Shown in pieces: positions 1 through 7,331 of a stretch of DNA of 13,286 bases; position 1 is the first letter of the stretch; every line of letters starts with the position of its first letter. The notes under the pieces were generated by a model. The model saw only the letters and a list, made by a program, of their open reading frames with translations, ran no database searches and was not told the DNA's origin. The translations under genes were made by a program, and so were the position numbers. Source of the stretch: DATLFS01 sp035540935 (lineage in GTDB: Bacteria; Actinomycetota; CADDZG01; WHSQ01). The DNA is taken from positions 1 through 13,286 of the forward strand of contig DATLFS010000134.1 of NCBI GenBank assembly GCA_035540935.1. Reading direction: 5' to 3'.

Positions 1-470
1 GGCTCCCACGCGACGGCCCAGCGCTCCCCTCCGTCGGGACTTGCCGGCGTCTGCTCCGCGTCGAACACCAACCGCAACGTCCCGTCGAAGAGCACGTCGC
101 CCGCGGCAGCATCGGAGGAGTAGGTGACGCGATACCCGACCTCGACCGGCGGATAGCCCGGCGTCGCCTCTTCCGAGGGCGACGGTTGCTCCGGCTCGCC
201 TTCACGCGTGAAGACGGCCTCCGTGATCGCGCCTTCGTCGAGACGCCTTTGCCACCACCGATCCAGTCGCTCCACCGGCCACTCCGTCGCCGAGTCCACG
301 CTCATCATCTCGCTCACGGTCGCCATGTCTCCCTCACTCCATGCCTCGAGGAAACGATCGGCCGCCGCCGCGGTGGACGGCAACGGGGCGGGGTCGTCGG
401 TGGGAGAGCAGGCGCTCGCAAGCAAGAGCGCGGCGGCGCCGGCCGCGATCCAGGAACGGAGATGATTCAC
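1..470 (-). CDS. Lipoprotein with NTF2-like domain, probable N-terminus of a penicillin-binding protein (partial, runs off left edge)
   Basis: A GTG at 470-468 opens a frame that stays open to the left edge (156 full codons). The start of the protein reads NHLRSWIAAGAAALLLASAC, a short basic N-region, a hydrophobic stretch and a lipobox with Cys21, so an exported, lipid-anchored protein is predicted. After a Ser/Pro-rich linker comes a fold-like segment (about residues 36-156) with the pattern of NTF2-like/MecA_N domains: an opening helix with AADRFLEAWSEGD, then later beta-strand patches GTLRLVFD and WAVAWE. In actinobacteria this domain often precedes the transpeptidase domain of penicillin-binding proteins, but the catalytic part would lie outside the window, so PBP identity is inference. 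It starts 16 bp after the relA stop. No clear Shine-Dalgarno is visible; the start was chosen because it gives an intact lipoprotein signal. A free-standing NTF2-like lipoprotein is the main alternative. Confidence 0.6.
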   Translation of the reverse strand, partial: MNHLRSWIAAGAAALLLASACSPTDDPAPLPSTAAAADRFLEAWSEGDMATVSEMMSVDSATEWPVERLDRWWQRRLDEGAITEAVFTREGEPEQPSPSEEATPGYPPVEVGYRVTYSSDAAAGDVLFDGTLRLVFDAEQTPASPDGGERWAVAWE

Positions 471-486
471 CCGAGAAGCGGTCCGT

Positions 487-2781
487 TCACCCTCGGGCCG
501 CGCTCGGCACGATCCGGTAAGCGTCGAAGACGGAGTCGACCTGCTTCACCGCCTGAAGCACGTGTTCGAGGTGGCTCGAGTCGGCGAGCTCGAAGGTGAA
601 GGTCAGCGTCGCGATCCCGTCGCGGCCGGCGCGCGTGCTCGAGGTCAGGATGTTCACGCCCACATCGCTGATGGCCGCGGTCACGTCTCGCAGAAGCTTC
701 GTTCGATCGAGCGCCTCGATCTGGATCGCCGCGGTGAACGTCCCGCCCTGCCGGTCGTCCCACCAGACGCGGATCATGCGGCCGTCGTCCGACTGCGCGA
801 GTGAGATCGCATTCGGGCAGTCCTCGCGGTGCACGGACACACCCCGGCCGCGGGTTAGGAAGCCGACGACGCGGTCGCCCGGGACCGGCGTGCAGCACTT
901 CGCCAACCTCACGAGAAGATCGTCGAAACCCTCCACGATCACGCCCTTCCCGCGCTGCGGTTGCTTGCGACGGCGCGGCGCGGGGACGGGAACGTCGGCC
1001 TCGGGCTCCTCTTCCTCCGGCTCGAACATCCTGATCACGCGGGTCGTCACGGATTGCGGCGAGAGGTGTCCCTCGCCGATCGCGACGAACATCGACTCGA
1101 GGTCCTGGTGGTTGAGCTCCTCGGCGACCTTGGTCAAGATGTCGCTCTTCTGGATGCGCTCGGTAGGGAGGCCCTGCTTGCGCATCGACGTCACGAGCGA
1201 TTCCCGCCCCTGTGCCAGAGCGTCCTCACGCCGCTCCCGCGCGAACCACTGCCGGATCTTGTTGCGCGCCCGCGGCGTCTTCACGAGCCCGAGCCAGTCG
1301 CGCGAGGGACCCGACGCCGCCTTCGAGGTGATGATCTCGACCGTATCGCCCGAGTGAAGCTCGCCGCCGAGAGCAACCAGTCGTCCGTTGACGCGGGCCC
1401 CGACGGTTCGGTGGCCGACCTCGGTGTGGATGTTGTAGGCGAAGTCGATCGACGTTGCCCCTCGCGGCAGGGCGACCACGTCGCCCTTCGGCGTAAAGAC
1501 GAAGATCTCGTCGGAGTAGAGGTCGATCCGCAGCTGGTCGAGGAACTCTTTGGGATCCGAAGACTCCCGCTGCCAGTCCATCATCCGCTGGAGCCACTGG
1601 ATCTCTTCCTCTGACACCTTGCCGCGTTTCTGCTCCTTGTAGAGCCAGTGGGCGGCGATGCCGAACTCCGCCGCTCGATGCATCTCGTTCGTCCGGATCT
1701 GGATCTCCATCGGACGGCCGCCGGGTCCGATCACGGTCGTATGGAGTGACTGGTACATGTTGAACTTGGGCATCGCGATGTAGTCCTTGAAGCGTCCCGG
1801 TACCGGGGTATAGAGCGTGTGCAGCGCGCCCAGGGCGGCATAGCAGTCTCTGACGGAGTCGACGACCACGCGGATGCCCACGAGGTCGAATATCTCGTCG
1901 AACTGCTTGCCGCGGAGAACAAGCTTCTCGTAGATCGAGTACAGGTGCTTCGGCCGCCCCGAGACCTCGGCCTTTATCTTCACGTCCCGGAGCTTCGCCG
2001 CGATCCGCTCGGAGACGTCCTCGAGCAGCCGCTCGCGCTCCGGCTGCCGCTGCTGGACGAGGGCATCGATCTCCTCGAAGCGCTTCGGATGGAGCGTGGC
2101 GAACGCCAGATCCTCCAGCTCCCACTTGACCGCATACATGCCCAGCCTGTGCGCCAGGGGCGCGTAGATCTCGAGCGTCTCGCGCGCGATGATCGTCTGC
2201 TTCTCGCGGGTCAGGGGGGTCAGCGTGCGCATGTTGTGCAGACGATCGGCGAGCTTGATCAGGAGCACCCGCACGTCGCTCGCGGTCGCGATGATCATCT
2301 TCCTCAGGTTCTCCGCCCGGCTCTGCTCGGCCGAGCGAAAACGGATGCGGTCGAGCTTCGTGACCCCGTCGATCAGCATCGCGATCTCGTATCCGAGCGC
2401 CTCCTCGACCTCGGCCAACGAGAGCTCCGTGTCCTCTACGGCGTCGTGCAGCAGCGCGGCCGCGATCGTCGATTCGTCCATTCCGAGCGTCGCGAGGATC
2501 GTTGCGACGCCGAGAGGATGTGAGATGAAGGGGTCGCCCGACTTGCGCATCTGCCCCTCGTGAGCACGCTCGGCCATGTCGAAGGCGCGCTCGATGGCCT
2601 TCGCATCACCCTTGGGCCGGCGCGCCCGGAACTCGCGGAGCAGACGATCGATCCCGGTGGGCGCCGGGGGCCGCACCCTCTTGAGGACGCCTTTCATCCC
2701 GCGCCCGGGCGTGCGCGGGCCCGCGGGGGGCGGGGTCGCGGCCCCCTCGGTCGGGGCGATCGGCTCCCGCGGCGAGGACAT
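487..2781 (-). CDS. relA: Bifunctional (p)ppGpp synthetase/hydrolase, RelA/SpoT (Rel) family
   Basis: A 764-residue long Rel protein that makes and degrades the stringent-response alarmone (p)ppGpp in the cytoplasm, mostly at the ribosome. Domains in order: HD hydrolase about 65-210 with His88, His112-Asp113 and Glu116-Asp117; synthetase about 270-385 with RFKDYIA at 330-336, YQSLHT at 343-348 and the EIQIRT strand at 359-364; TGS about 425-487; a Cys-containing conserved region with CC at 629-630 and Cys655; ACT about 682-758. Intact HD residues and the RxKD synthetase motif, rather than the ExDD motif of hydrolase-dead RelA, indicate both activities. The first 40 residues are Pro/Arg-rich and poorly conserved. 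ATG at 2781 has no good Shine-Dalgarno but lies just downstream of TACAAT; Met29 (at 2697) is an alternative start. It lies 59 bp after apt, the usual actinobacterial arrangement. Confidence 0.97.
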   Translation of the reverse strand: MSSPREPIAPTEGAATPPPAGPRTPGRGMKGVLKRVRPPAPTGIDRLLREFRARRPKGDAKAIERAFDMAERAHEGQMRKSGDPFISHPLGVATILATLGMDESTIAAALLHDAVEDTELSLAEVEEALGYEIAMLIDGVTKLDRIRFRSAEQSRAENLRKMIIATASDVRVLLIKLADRLHNMRTLTPLTREKQTIIARETLEIYAPLAHRLGMYAVKWELEDLAFATLHPKRFEEIDALVQQRQPERERLLEDVSERIAAKLRDVKIKAEVSGRPKHLYSIYEKLVLRGKQFDEIFDLVGIRVVVDSVRDCYAALGALHTLYTPVPGRFKDYIAMPKFNMYQSLHTTVIGPGGRPMEIQIRTNEMHRAAEFGIAAHWLYKEQKRGKVSEEEIQWLQRMMDWQRESSDPKEFLDQLRIDLYSDEIFVFTPKGDVVALPRGATSIDFAYNIHTEVGHRTVGARVNGRLVALGGELHSGDTVEIITSKAASGPSRDWLGLVKTPRARNKIRQWFARERREDALAQGRESLVTSMRKQGLPTERIQKSDILTKVAEELNHQDLESMFVAIGEGHLSPQSVTTRVIRMFEPEEEEPEADVPVPAPRRRKQPQRGKGVIVEGFDDLLVRLAKCCTPVPGDRVVGFLTRGRGVSVHREDCPNAISLAQSDDGRMIRVWWDDRQGGTFTAAIQIEALDRTKLLRDVTAAISDVGVNILTSSTRAGRDGIATLTFTFELADSSHLEHVLQAVKQVDSVFDAYRIVPSAARG

Positions 2782-2840
2782 AGCTCATTGTAGGTGCGGC
2801 GGGGTGCGCCGGTGCGTCACCCGTGCGGGCGGGGCACCGC
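2782..2840 (-). promoter_or_regulatory. apt-relA gap with candidate leaderless relA promoter
   Basis: On the minus strand, TACAAT (plus 2787-2792) matches the -10 consensus at five of six positions and ends 5 nt before the relA ATG. No convincing -35 lies at normal spacing; the nearest TGAC-bearing hexamer is 22 bp upstream. Actinobacterial leaderless promoters often consist of a -10 element placed a few nt before the start codon, which would fit the missing ribosome binding site. A 6-bp GC stem (2810-2815 with 2834-2839, 18-nt loop) sits upstream without a T-run, so it is not a convincing terminator. Confidence 0.35.
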
Positions 2841-3371
2841 CTAATAGGAGATGAGCGAGAAGTACTCGTAGTCGCCGATCCGGGCGCGGCCGTCGAGGAA
2901 CGAGAGCTCCATGATGGTGGCGATCCCGGCGACCTTCCCGCCGCAGCGCTCGGTAAGCGTCGCCACCGCCTTGGCCGTCCCGCCGGTCGCCAGGACGTCG
3001 TCCACGATCAGGATGCGCTCGCCCGGCGTGATCGCATCCTGGTGCACCTCCAGGGCGTCGGTGCCGTATTCGAGCTCGTACTCCTCCGACTCCACCTGCC
3101 AGGGAAGCTTCCCCTTCTTGCGCACGGGGATGAGCCCTGCGGTGAAGCGGTAGGCGAGAGGCGCGGCGACGATGAAGCCGCGCGCCTCGATCCCGAGGAC
3201 CTTGTCGACCTGGTCACGGTCGAAGTGGTGCGCGATCGCGTCGACGGTGTACGAAAACGCCTTCTTGTCCGCCAGGAGCGGCGTGATGTCCTTGAAGACG
3301 ATCCCCTGCTTCGGGAAGTCGGGGATGTCGCGGATGTGCTCCTTCAGCCAGCCGTGGTCGAACTCGGCCAT
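2841..3371 (-). CDS. apt: Adenine phosphoribosyltransferase
   Basis: The 176-residue protein converts adenine plus PRPP to AMP and pyrophosphate in purine salvage (cytoplasmic, normally a dimer). Family signatures in order: PDFPKQGIVFKDITPLL at about 17-33, GIEARGF at 60-66, the RKKGKLP segment at 84-90, and the PRPP-binding loop LIVDDVLATGGTA at 121-133 with the two acidic residues and the TGGT turn. The length matches the usual 170-180 residues. ATG at 3371 is preceded by a strong Shine-Dalgarno (AGGAGGGAG) that overlaps the secF stop codon; the gap to secF is 9 bp. Placement between secF and relA is the common actinobacterial order. Confidence 0.97.
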   Translation of the reverse strand: MAEFDHGWLKEHIRDIPDFPKQGIVFKDITPLLADKKAFSYTVDAIAHHFDRDQVDKVLGIEARGFIVAAPLAYRFTAGLIPVRKKGKLPWQVESEEYELEYGTDALEVHQDAITPGERILIVDDVLATGGTAKAVATLTERCGGKVAGIATIMELSFLDGRARIGDYEYFSLISY

Positions 3372-3380
3372 GTCTCCCTC

Positions 3381-4508
3381 CTACCGCCGCTTCCGCCGCT
3401 TCGCCTTCTTGTCGCCGACCCGGGTCCGGGCCGGCGGCCGTGTGGCAGCAGGCCGGGATGCCGGGGCCCGCTCGCCGTCGCCTCCGGAGGGCGATACCGC
3501 AGGGGCGGCTTCGGCCCGCTTCGTGTCGCGCAGCACCCGCTCGCGCACGGCCCGGTACTTGGGCTCGCTCTCCTTCCACACGGAGAGGACGGGCGTCGCA
3601 ACGAAGATCGACGAGTAGGTACCGACCATGATGCCGATCAGGAGCGCCAGCGCGAGGTCCTTCAGGGTCTCCGCGCCCAGCAGCCCTGCGCCGATGAACA
3701 GCAGTGCCGCGACGGGGAGGATGGTCGTCAGGGAGGTGTTGAGCGATCGCATGAAGACCTGGTTCATCGCGCCGTTCGCCGCATCCTGATACGTCTTGCG
3801 CCCGCTGGCGGCGAATGCCGCCGTGTTCTCCTCGACCTTGTCGAAGACGACGACCGTGTCGTAGAGCGAATAACCGAGGATGGTCAGCAGAGCCACGATG
3901 GTCGACGGCGTCACCTCGAAACCGACGAGCGAGTAGACGCCGGCGGTGATCATCAGGTCGTGGGCGAGGGCGACGATCGCAGCCAGCGCCATCTTCCACT
4001 CGAACCGCCACGAGATGAATGCGAGGATCACCAGGAGGAAGATGATGAGGGCGCGCACCGCCTTCGCCGTGATCTCGCTCCCCCATTTGCTGCCGATCCG
4101 CTGGCTATCGGTCTGATCCAGCTCCGCTCCGACCGCGGCGGCGACGCTGTTTACGACCTCCTGTTGCGCCTCCGGGTCGGCGATCTCTTTCGTTTGCACC
4201 AGCACCGCGCGGCCTTCGTCGCCGGTCACGATCTGGATCTGCGCGTTCCCCGCGCCCAGCGGCGTCAGCGCGGACCTAACCTCCTCGATCACCTCGATGT
4301 CGGTCTCTTCCGCGAGGGCCGGATCCACGATCGGAGCGCGCGTTTGGACGCCTCCGGCGAACTCGATGCCGTAGTTGAGCCCGCGCGTCAGGAGGATCAC
4401 GAGGCAGAGCAGCACGAGCGCGCCGGAGATCGCGAACCAGAGGCGTCGCCTGCCGATGAAGTCGATGTCCGTCTCGCCTCGGTAGAGACGCCGCATGGCG
4501 CCGCTCAC
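3381..4508 (-). CDS. secF: Protein translocase subunit SecF
   Basis: SecF partners SecD in the membrane complex that uses the proton motive force to aid late steps of Sec-dependent export. The 375-residue protein has TM1 at about 24-40, the signature LNYGIEFAGG at 44-53, an extracytoplasmic domain up to about 145, then five more membrane segments (about 151-167, 173-197, 202-222, 258-278, 285-310). Family motifs include ALAHDLMITAG, GYSLYDTVVVFDKVEEN at 212-228, RSLNTSLTT and GTYSSIFVA. The cytoplasmic C-tail is long and ends in a very basic stretch (KKAKRRKRR). GTG at 4508 overlaps the secD TGA as GTGA and has GGGGGTGAG just upstream; ATG at 4496 (residue 5) is the alternative. The frame stays open upstream through secD, but that extension is not homologous to SecF. 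Confidence 0.95.
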   Translation of the reverse strand: MSGAMRRLYRGETDIDFIGRRRLWFAISGALVLLCLVILLTRGLNYGIEFAGGVQTRAPIVDPALAEETDIEVIEEVRSALTPLGAGNAQIQIVTGDEGRAVLVQTKEIADPEAQQEVVNSVAAAVGAELDQTDSQRIGSKWGSEITAKAVRALIIFLLVILAFISWRFEWKMALAAIVALAHDLMITAGVYSLVGFEVTPSTIVALLTILGYSLYDTVVVFDKVEENTAAFAASGRKTYQDAANGAMNQVFMRSLNTSLTTILPVAALLFIGAGLLGAETLKDLALALLIGIMVGTYSSIFVATPVLSVWKESEPKYRAVRERVLRDTKRAEAAPAVSPSGGDGERAPASRPAATRPPARTRVGDKKAKRRKRR

Positions 4509-6133
4509 GAGCTCACCCCCAGCGCTTCCTTGATGCCGATGAAGCGGCCTTCGGAGAAGAACTTCGCCCGCGACAGGAGGCCCACTGCGGAGCGGGTGAA
4601 GAAGTAGGCGATCAGCACGTCGATGAGCGTGGCCAGCCCGAGCGTGAGGGCGAACCCGCGCACCGGTCCGACCGCCAGGAAGAACAGGATGACGGCCGCC
4701 GAGCCGGTCACGAAGTCGGCGATGAGGATCGTTCGGAAGGCGCGCGCCATGCCGCGCTCGACCGCGGCCCGCATCGTCTTCCCGGACCTGACCTCGTCCT
4801 TCAGCCGTTCGAACGCCACGATGTAGGAATCGGTCGTGATGCCGATCGAGACGATGATCCCGGCGATGCCGGCCAGGGTGAGCGCGAGACCGGAGGACTC
4901 GCCCAGGAACGAGAGGAGTGAGTAGATCGCAGCCGTGAAGGTCGCCAACCCGGCCCACACAACGAGCCCGAGGGCACGGTAGTAGACGACCACGTAGAGC
5001 ATGACGAGCGCCAGCCCCACGGCGCCGGCGAGAAGACCCGCCTGCAGAGAGTCGCGACCGAGCGTCGGCGACACCTTGTTGACCTCGGACTGCGTGAGCG
5101 TCAGGGGAAGCGCGCCCGTCTGGAGCACGAGCGCCAGATCCTTCGCTTCCTGCTCGGTCCCGACATCGATCTGCGAGCTTCCGCCGGTGATCCCGACGCC
5201 ACACTCGACGCCCTGACCCTGCGGCGCGCCGGCGGGATCGCGCATGCCGGTGGCGGTCTCGACCTTTCCATCGAGGACGATCGCCACCTGCGATCTGATC
5301 TGCTCCCCCTCGTCCCGCAGACACGCAAGCTCGCTGGTGAGCTCCGCCCATGCGTCGGCGCCTTCTCTGTTCATCTCGATCGTGACCGCCCAGTTGCCGG
5401 ACGGATCGACGACGGCCTCGGCCCGCCGGATGATGTCGCCGGTCAGCTCACCCGCGGGCGCCAGCCGGTAGAGAAGCGAGGGGTCGTTCGCATCGGGGTA
5501 CACGACCTCCTCGTCGTTCACCGCGGAACCCTTCTCCTCGGTGACCTCCGGCGGCTCCTCGTCGCGCGCCCGACCGCCGCCGCCCCCCTCCTGCTCGCCT
5601 TCCTGCTCGTCCTCTTGGTCGCCCGTCTGCGTCGCGCTGCGGTTTTGAGTCTCGTCGGAGGCGGGCGTCTCGTCCCCACCGGGCGACTCGTCCGCACCGG
5701 GAGTCTCGTCCGCACCGGGCGTTCCCTCCCCGCCGGGCGTGTCCGTCGCCTCCGGAACGGGGCCGTCGGCCGGGATGATCTCGAGGACCTGCCGGAAGGT
5801 CAGCTGTGCGGTGCTGCCGATGATCTCGAGCGCCCGCTGTTCGTTCTCGACGCCCGGCAGCTGGATGAGGATGTTCTCGCCGCCGGCCGCCGTGACTTCC
5901 GGCTCCGCCACGCCGAGCGCGTCGATCCGCTGACGGATGATCTCGACCGTCTTCTGCAGCACCTCGGGCTCGACGCCTCCCTCGGCCGAGGCCGTAAGGA
6001 TGACGCTGGTTCCCCCAGAGAGGTCCAGGCCGAGGTTCGGAGTCGTGCCGGTCGCGAGCACTGCGGCGAGCCCGCCGTAGGCGACGACGACCGCGAGGAT
6101 GAGATTGAACTTGTAGCGCCGCGCCGATTTCAA
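4505..6133 (-). CDS. secD: Protein translocase subunit SecD
   Basis: Large subunit of the SecDF accessory complex of the Sec translocon, membrane-embedded with a big extracytoplasmic domain. In 542 residues: TM1 about 11-28, the SecD signature LGLDLSGGTSVIL at 34-46, P1 domain strands and helices at about 55-120 and 205-340, then TM2-TM6 from about 361 to 515. The conserved core GIAGIIVSIGITTDSYIVAFERLKDE lies at 422-447 and has the actinobacterial form (TDSYIVAFER where proteobacteria usually have VDANVLIFER). An acidic, low-complexity insert with hexapeptide repeats occupies about 122-205. The start is a TTG at 6133-6131, supported by AGGGGG five nt upstream; that ribosome binding site overlaps the stop codon of the HD gene. 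It overlaps secF by a GTGA. Confidence 0.96.
   Translation of the reverse strand: MKSARRYKFNLILAVVVAYGGLAAVLATGTTPNLGLDLSGGTSVILTASAEGGVEPEVLQKTVEIIRQRIDALGVAEPEVTAAGGENILIQLPGVENEQRALEIIGSTAQLTFRQVLEIIPADGPVPEATDTPGGEGTPGADETPGADESPGGDETPASDETQNRSATQTGDQEDEQEGEQEGGGGGRARDEEPPEVTEEKGSAVNDEEVVYPDANDPSLLYRLAPAGELTGDIIRRAEAVVDPSGNWAVTIEMNREGADAWAELTSELACLRDEGEQIRSQVAIVLDGKVETATGMRDPAGAPQGQGVECGVGITGGSSQIDVGTEQEAKDLALVLQTGALPLTLTQSEVNKVSPTLGRDSLQAGLLAGAVGLALVMLYVVVYYRALGLVVWAGLATFTAAIYSLLSFLGESSGLALTLAGIAGIIVSIGITTDSYIVAFERLKDEVRSGKTMRAAVERGMARAFRTILIADFVTGSAAVILFFLAVGPVRGFALTLGLATLIDVLIAYFFTRSAVGLLSRAKFFSEGRFIGIKEALGVSS
5651..5740 (-). repeat. Five tandem 18-bp units inside secD
   Basis: Five in-frame 18-bp units fill these 90 bp exactly. 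On the minus strand they encode TPGGEG, TPGADE, TPGADE, SPGGDE and TPASDE (SecD residues 132-161). The third and fourth units in plus order (5687-5704 and 5705-5722) differ at one base, which suggests recent slippage or duplication. The units form the first part of the acidic linker of the P1 domain. The reading frame is kept in every unit, so copy number could vary without breaking the gene. Confidence 0.9.
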
Positions 6134-6142
6134 ATGATCCCC

Positions 6143-6907
6143 CTACAGCAACTTGGTTCCGTTGATGTCGATCTTGAACTGGCAGTCGAGGAACTCTCCG
6201 GCGCGCCGGCACATGACCATGCGCGACAGGAAGATCTCGAAATACTCCATCACCCCGGCCAGCTCCGTGTCGATCGTCAGCTCAAGCGTAAGCGTGCGCG
6301 CCTCCGCGTCGACGCGGAGGAAGGAATGCTCGACCGCATAGTTCACCCGGTCGTGGATGTCGAAGACCTGCGGGTCCTTCACCCGCACGCGGCTTCGGTG
6401 CACGTCCGACTTGTCGGCCACGATCAGCGCGGCGCCCACCGGATTCACGGGGTGCCCGAACTCTTCCTCGTGGTTCCCGATGGCGGCCATCACCACCCCG
6501 ACCTCGCCGTATGGCATCCCGAGCTCGCGCAACAGGTCGTAGGTGATGGCGGCTCCGGTCTGCGAGTGCATGGTCCGGCTGACGAAGTTGCCGAGGTCGT
6601 GGAGGTAGCCGGCGATCGCCCCGAGCTCGACCATGCGTTCATCGAATCCGAGCCGGTGGAGCGTGTTGTAGGCGATCTTGGCGACCAAACCCGCATGACG
6701 GAAGCCGTGCTCGGTGTAGCCGAGCTCACCCAGGTAGCGGTCGGCGAGAGAGATGAACGTCTGCACCCCTTCGTGCGCCTGCACGTCGGCGAGCGTCGGC
6801 CCCGTCGGCGCGATCGGCTCCGGCTCGTCCGACGGTTGGATCGGCTTCGCGGTCTCTAGGTGCCTTTCGATGCTGCGTCCGGATCCGGCTCCGGAAGCCG
6901 GCGTCAC
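6143..6907 (-). CDS. HD-domain metal-dependent phosphohydrolase of unknown substrate
   Basis: A 254-residue soluble protein with no signal peptide or membrane segment. An N-terminal 40-residue Pro/Glu-rich tail precedes an HD domain with candidate metal ligands: His67 (in EHGFRH), His103-Asp104 (in YLHDLGN), His114, His146 (in NHEEEF) and Asp165 (in IVADKSDVHRSRV). The pattern fits HD-superfamily phosphohydrolases, which cleave phosphate esters of nucleotides or similar substrates with divalent metal; the substrate cannot be read from the sequence. The C-terminal part (about 195-254) is a strand-rich segment ending in CQFKIDINGTKLL. GTG at 6907 overlaps the yajC TGA as GTGA and has a strong AGAGGAG site 6 nt upstream, so the start is well supported. 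The stop lies inside the secD ribosome binding site. This tight packing implies co-expression with yajC, secD and secF. It is not a Rel enzyme: no synthetase or TGS domain is present. Confidence 0.85.
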   Translation of the reverse strand: MTPASGAGSGRSIERHLETAKPIQPSDEPEPIAPTGPTLADVQAHEGVQTFISLADRYLGELGYTEHGFRHAGLVAKIAYNTLHRLGFDERMVELGAIAGYLHDLGNFVSRTMHSQTGAAITYDLLRELGMPYGEVGVVMAAIGNHEEEFGHPVNPVGAALIVADKSDVHRSRVRVKDPQVFDIHDRVNYAVEHSFLRVDAEARTLTLELTIDTELAGVMEYFEIFLSRMVMCRRAGEFLDCQFKIDINGTKLL

Positions 6908-7209
6908 GCCGGCTCCTCTCCCGTCGTTCCGATGTCGGTCGCGACATCTTCGGTCACACGCCGGGCAACCGCCGACTTGACGATCCGGATCGTCGTGCCG
7001 TCGGCAACCTGGATCTGCAACTCGTCGTCGCCGATGCTGCGGACGGTCCCGAAGATGCCGCCGATCGTCACGATCTCGTCGCCGATGCCGACGCTCTCGA
7101 CGAGGCGCCGGTGCTGCTCGACGCGCCGCTTCTGCGGGCGGATCAGCATGAAATAGAAGATGGCGAACAGGAACCCGATGAAGAGCAGGTTTCCGACCAG
7201 TGGCTCCAC
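6904..7209 (-). CDS. yajC: Preprotein translocase subunit YajC
   Basis: A small (101-residue) Sec translocon accessory protein that associates with SecDF. One N-terminal membrane segment (about residues 6-22, GNLLFIGFLFAIFYFML) is followed by the family hallmark IRPQKRR at 23-29, then the cytoplasmic domain with VGIGDEIVTIGGIFGTV at about 40-56 and a strand-rich core. GTG at 7209 is preceded by GAAGGAA about 9-10 nt upstream. It is the first gene after a 122-bp gap, so it probably heads the yajC-HD-secD-secF-apt group. It overlaps the HD gene by 4 nt. Confidence 0.95.
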   Translation of the reverse strand: MEPLVGNLLFIGFLFAIFYFMLIRPQKRRVEQHRRLVESVGIGDEIVTIGGIFGTVRSIGDDELQIQVADGTTIRIVKSAVARRVTEDVATDIGTTGEEPA

Positions 7210-7331
7210 CTACGTCACTTCCTTCTGTCGAGATCGGTCGCGCCGGGCACGGGCGCGGCCCGACACGCGAACAGAGCCGCACGTCGCGGCTCGACCATCG
7301 ATCCTACTCGTTCGAGGCCGCCGCGGTCGCG
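7210..7331 (-). promoter_or_regulatory. ruvB-yajC gap: two GC hairpins and a weak -10-like element
   Basis: This is the longest gene-free stretch in the window. On the minus strand, TAGGAT (plus 7311-7316) resembles a -10; the best -35 (GCGACC, 18 bp away) is poor. Downstream lie two perfect inverted repeats: 7274-7280 with 7286-7292 (7-bp stem GAGCCGC/GCGGCTC, 5-nt loop) and 7239-7244 with 7252-7257 (6-bp stem, 7-nt loop). Neither is followed by a T-run, so they are weak as intrinsic terminators. They would sit in the 5' leader of yajC if the -10 is used. Confidence 0.3.

Noticed and set aside
2823..4607. A 594-codon plus-strand open frame opposite apt and secF
   Set aside because: Its protein is Arg/Gly/Asp/Glu-rich with no recognisable family and lies antisense to two confidently identified genes. 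It is the usual opposite-strand shadow of GC-rich codon use.
4509..5351. N-terminal extension of the secF frame through secD
   Set aside because: The extension overlaps secD in another frame, is Arg/Gly-rich and lacks SecF homology; the GTGA junction at 4508 gives a normal SecF.
5651..5740. Tandem repeats considered as a CRISPR-like array
   Set aside because: The units are contiguous 18-mers with no spacers and are in frame inside secD, so they are a coding repeat.
5615..6859. A 414-codon plus-strand open frame opposite secD and the HD gene
   Set aside because: It is antisense to well-supported genes, with composition typical of a shadow frame and no motif.
6908..7282. N-terminal extension of the HD gene through yajC
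   Set aside because: It overlaps yajC in another frame without homology; GTG at 6907 has a strong ribosome binding site and a GTGA overlap.
7239..7292. Rho-independent terminator after ruvB
   Set aside because: The stems are short and neither is followed by a T-run on the minus strand; listed only as hairpins.
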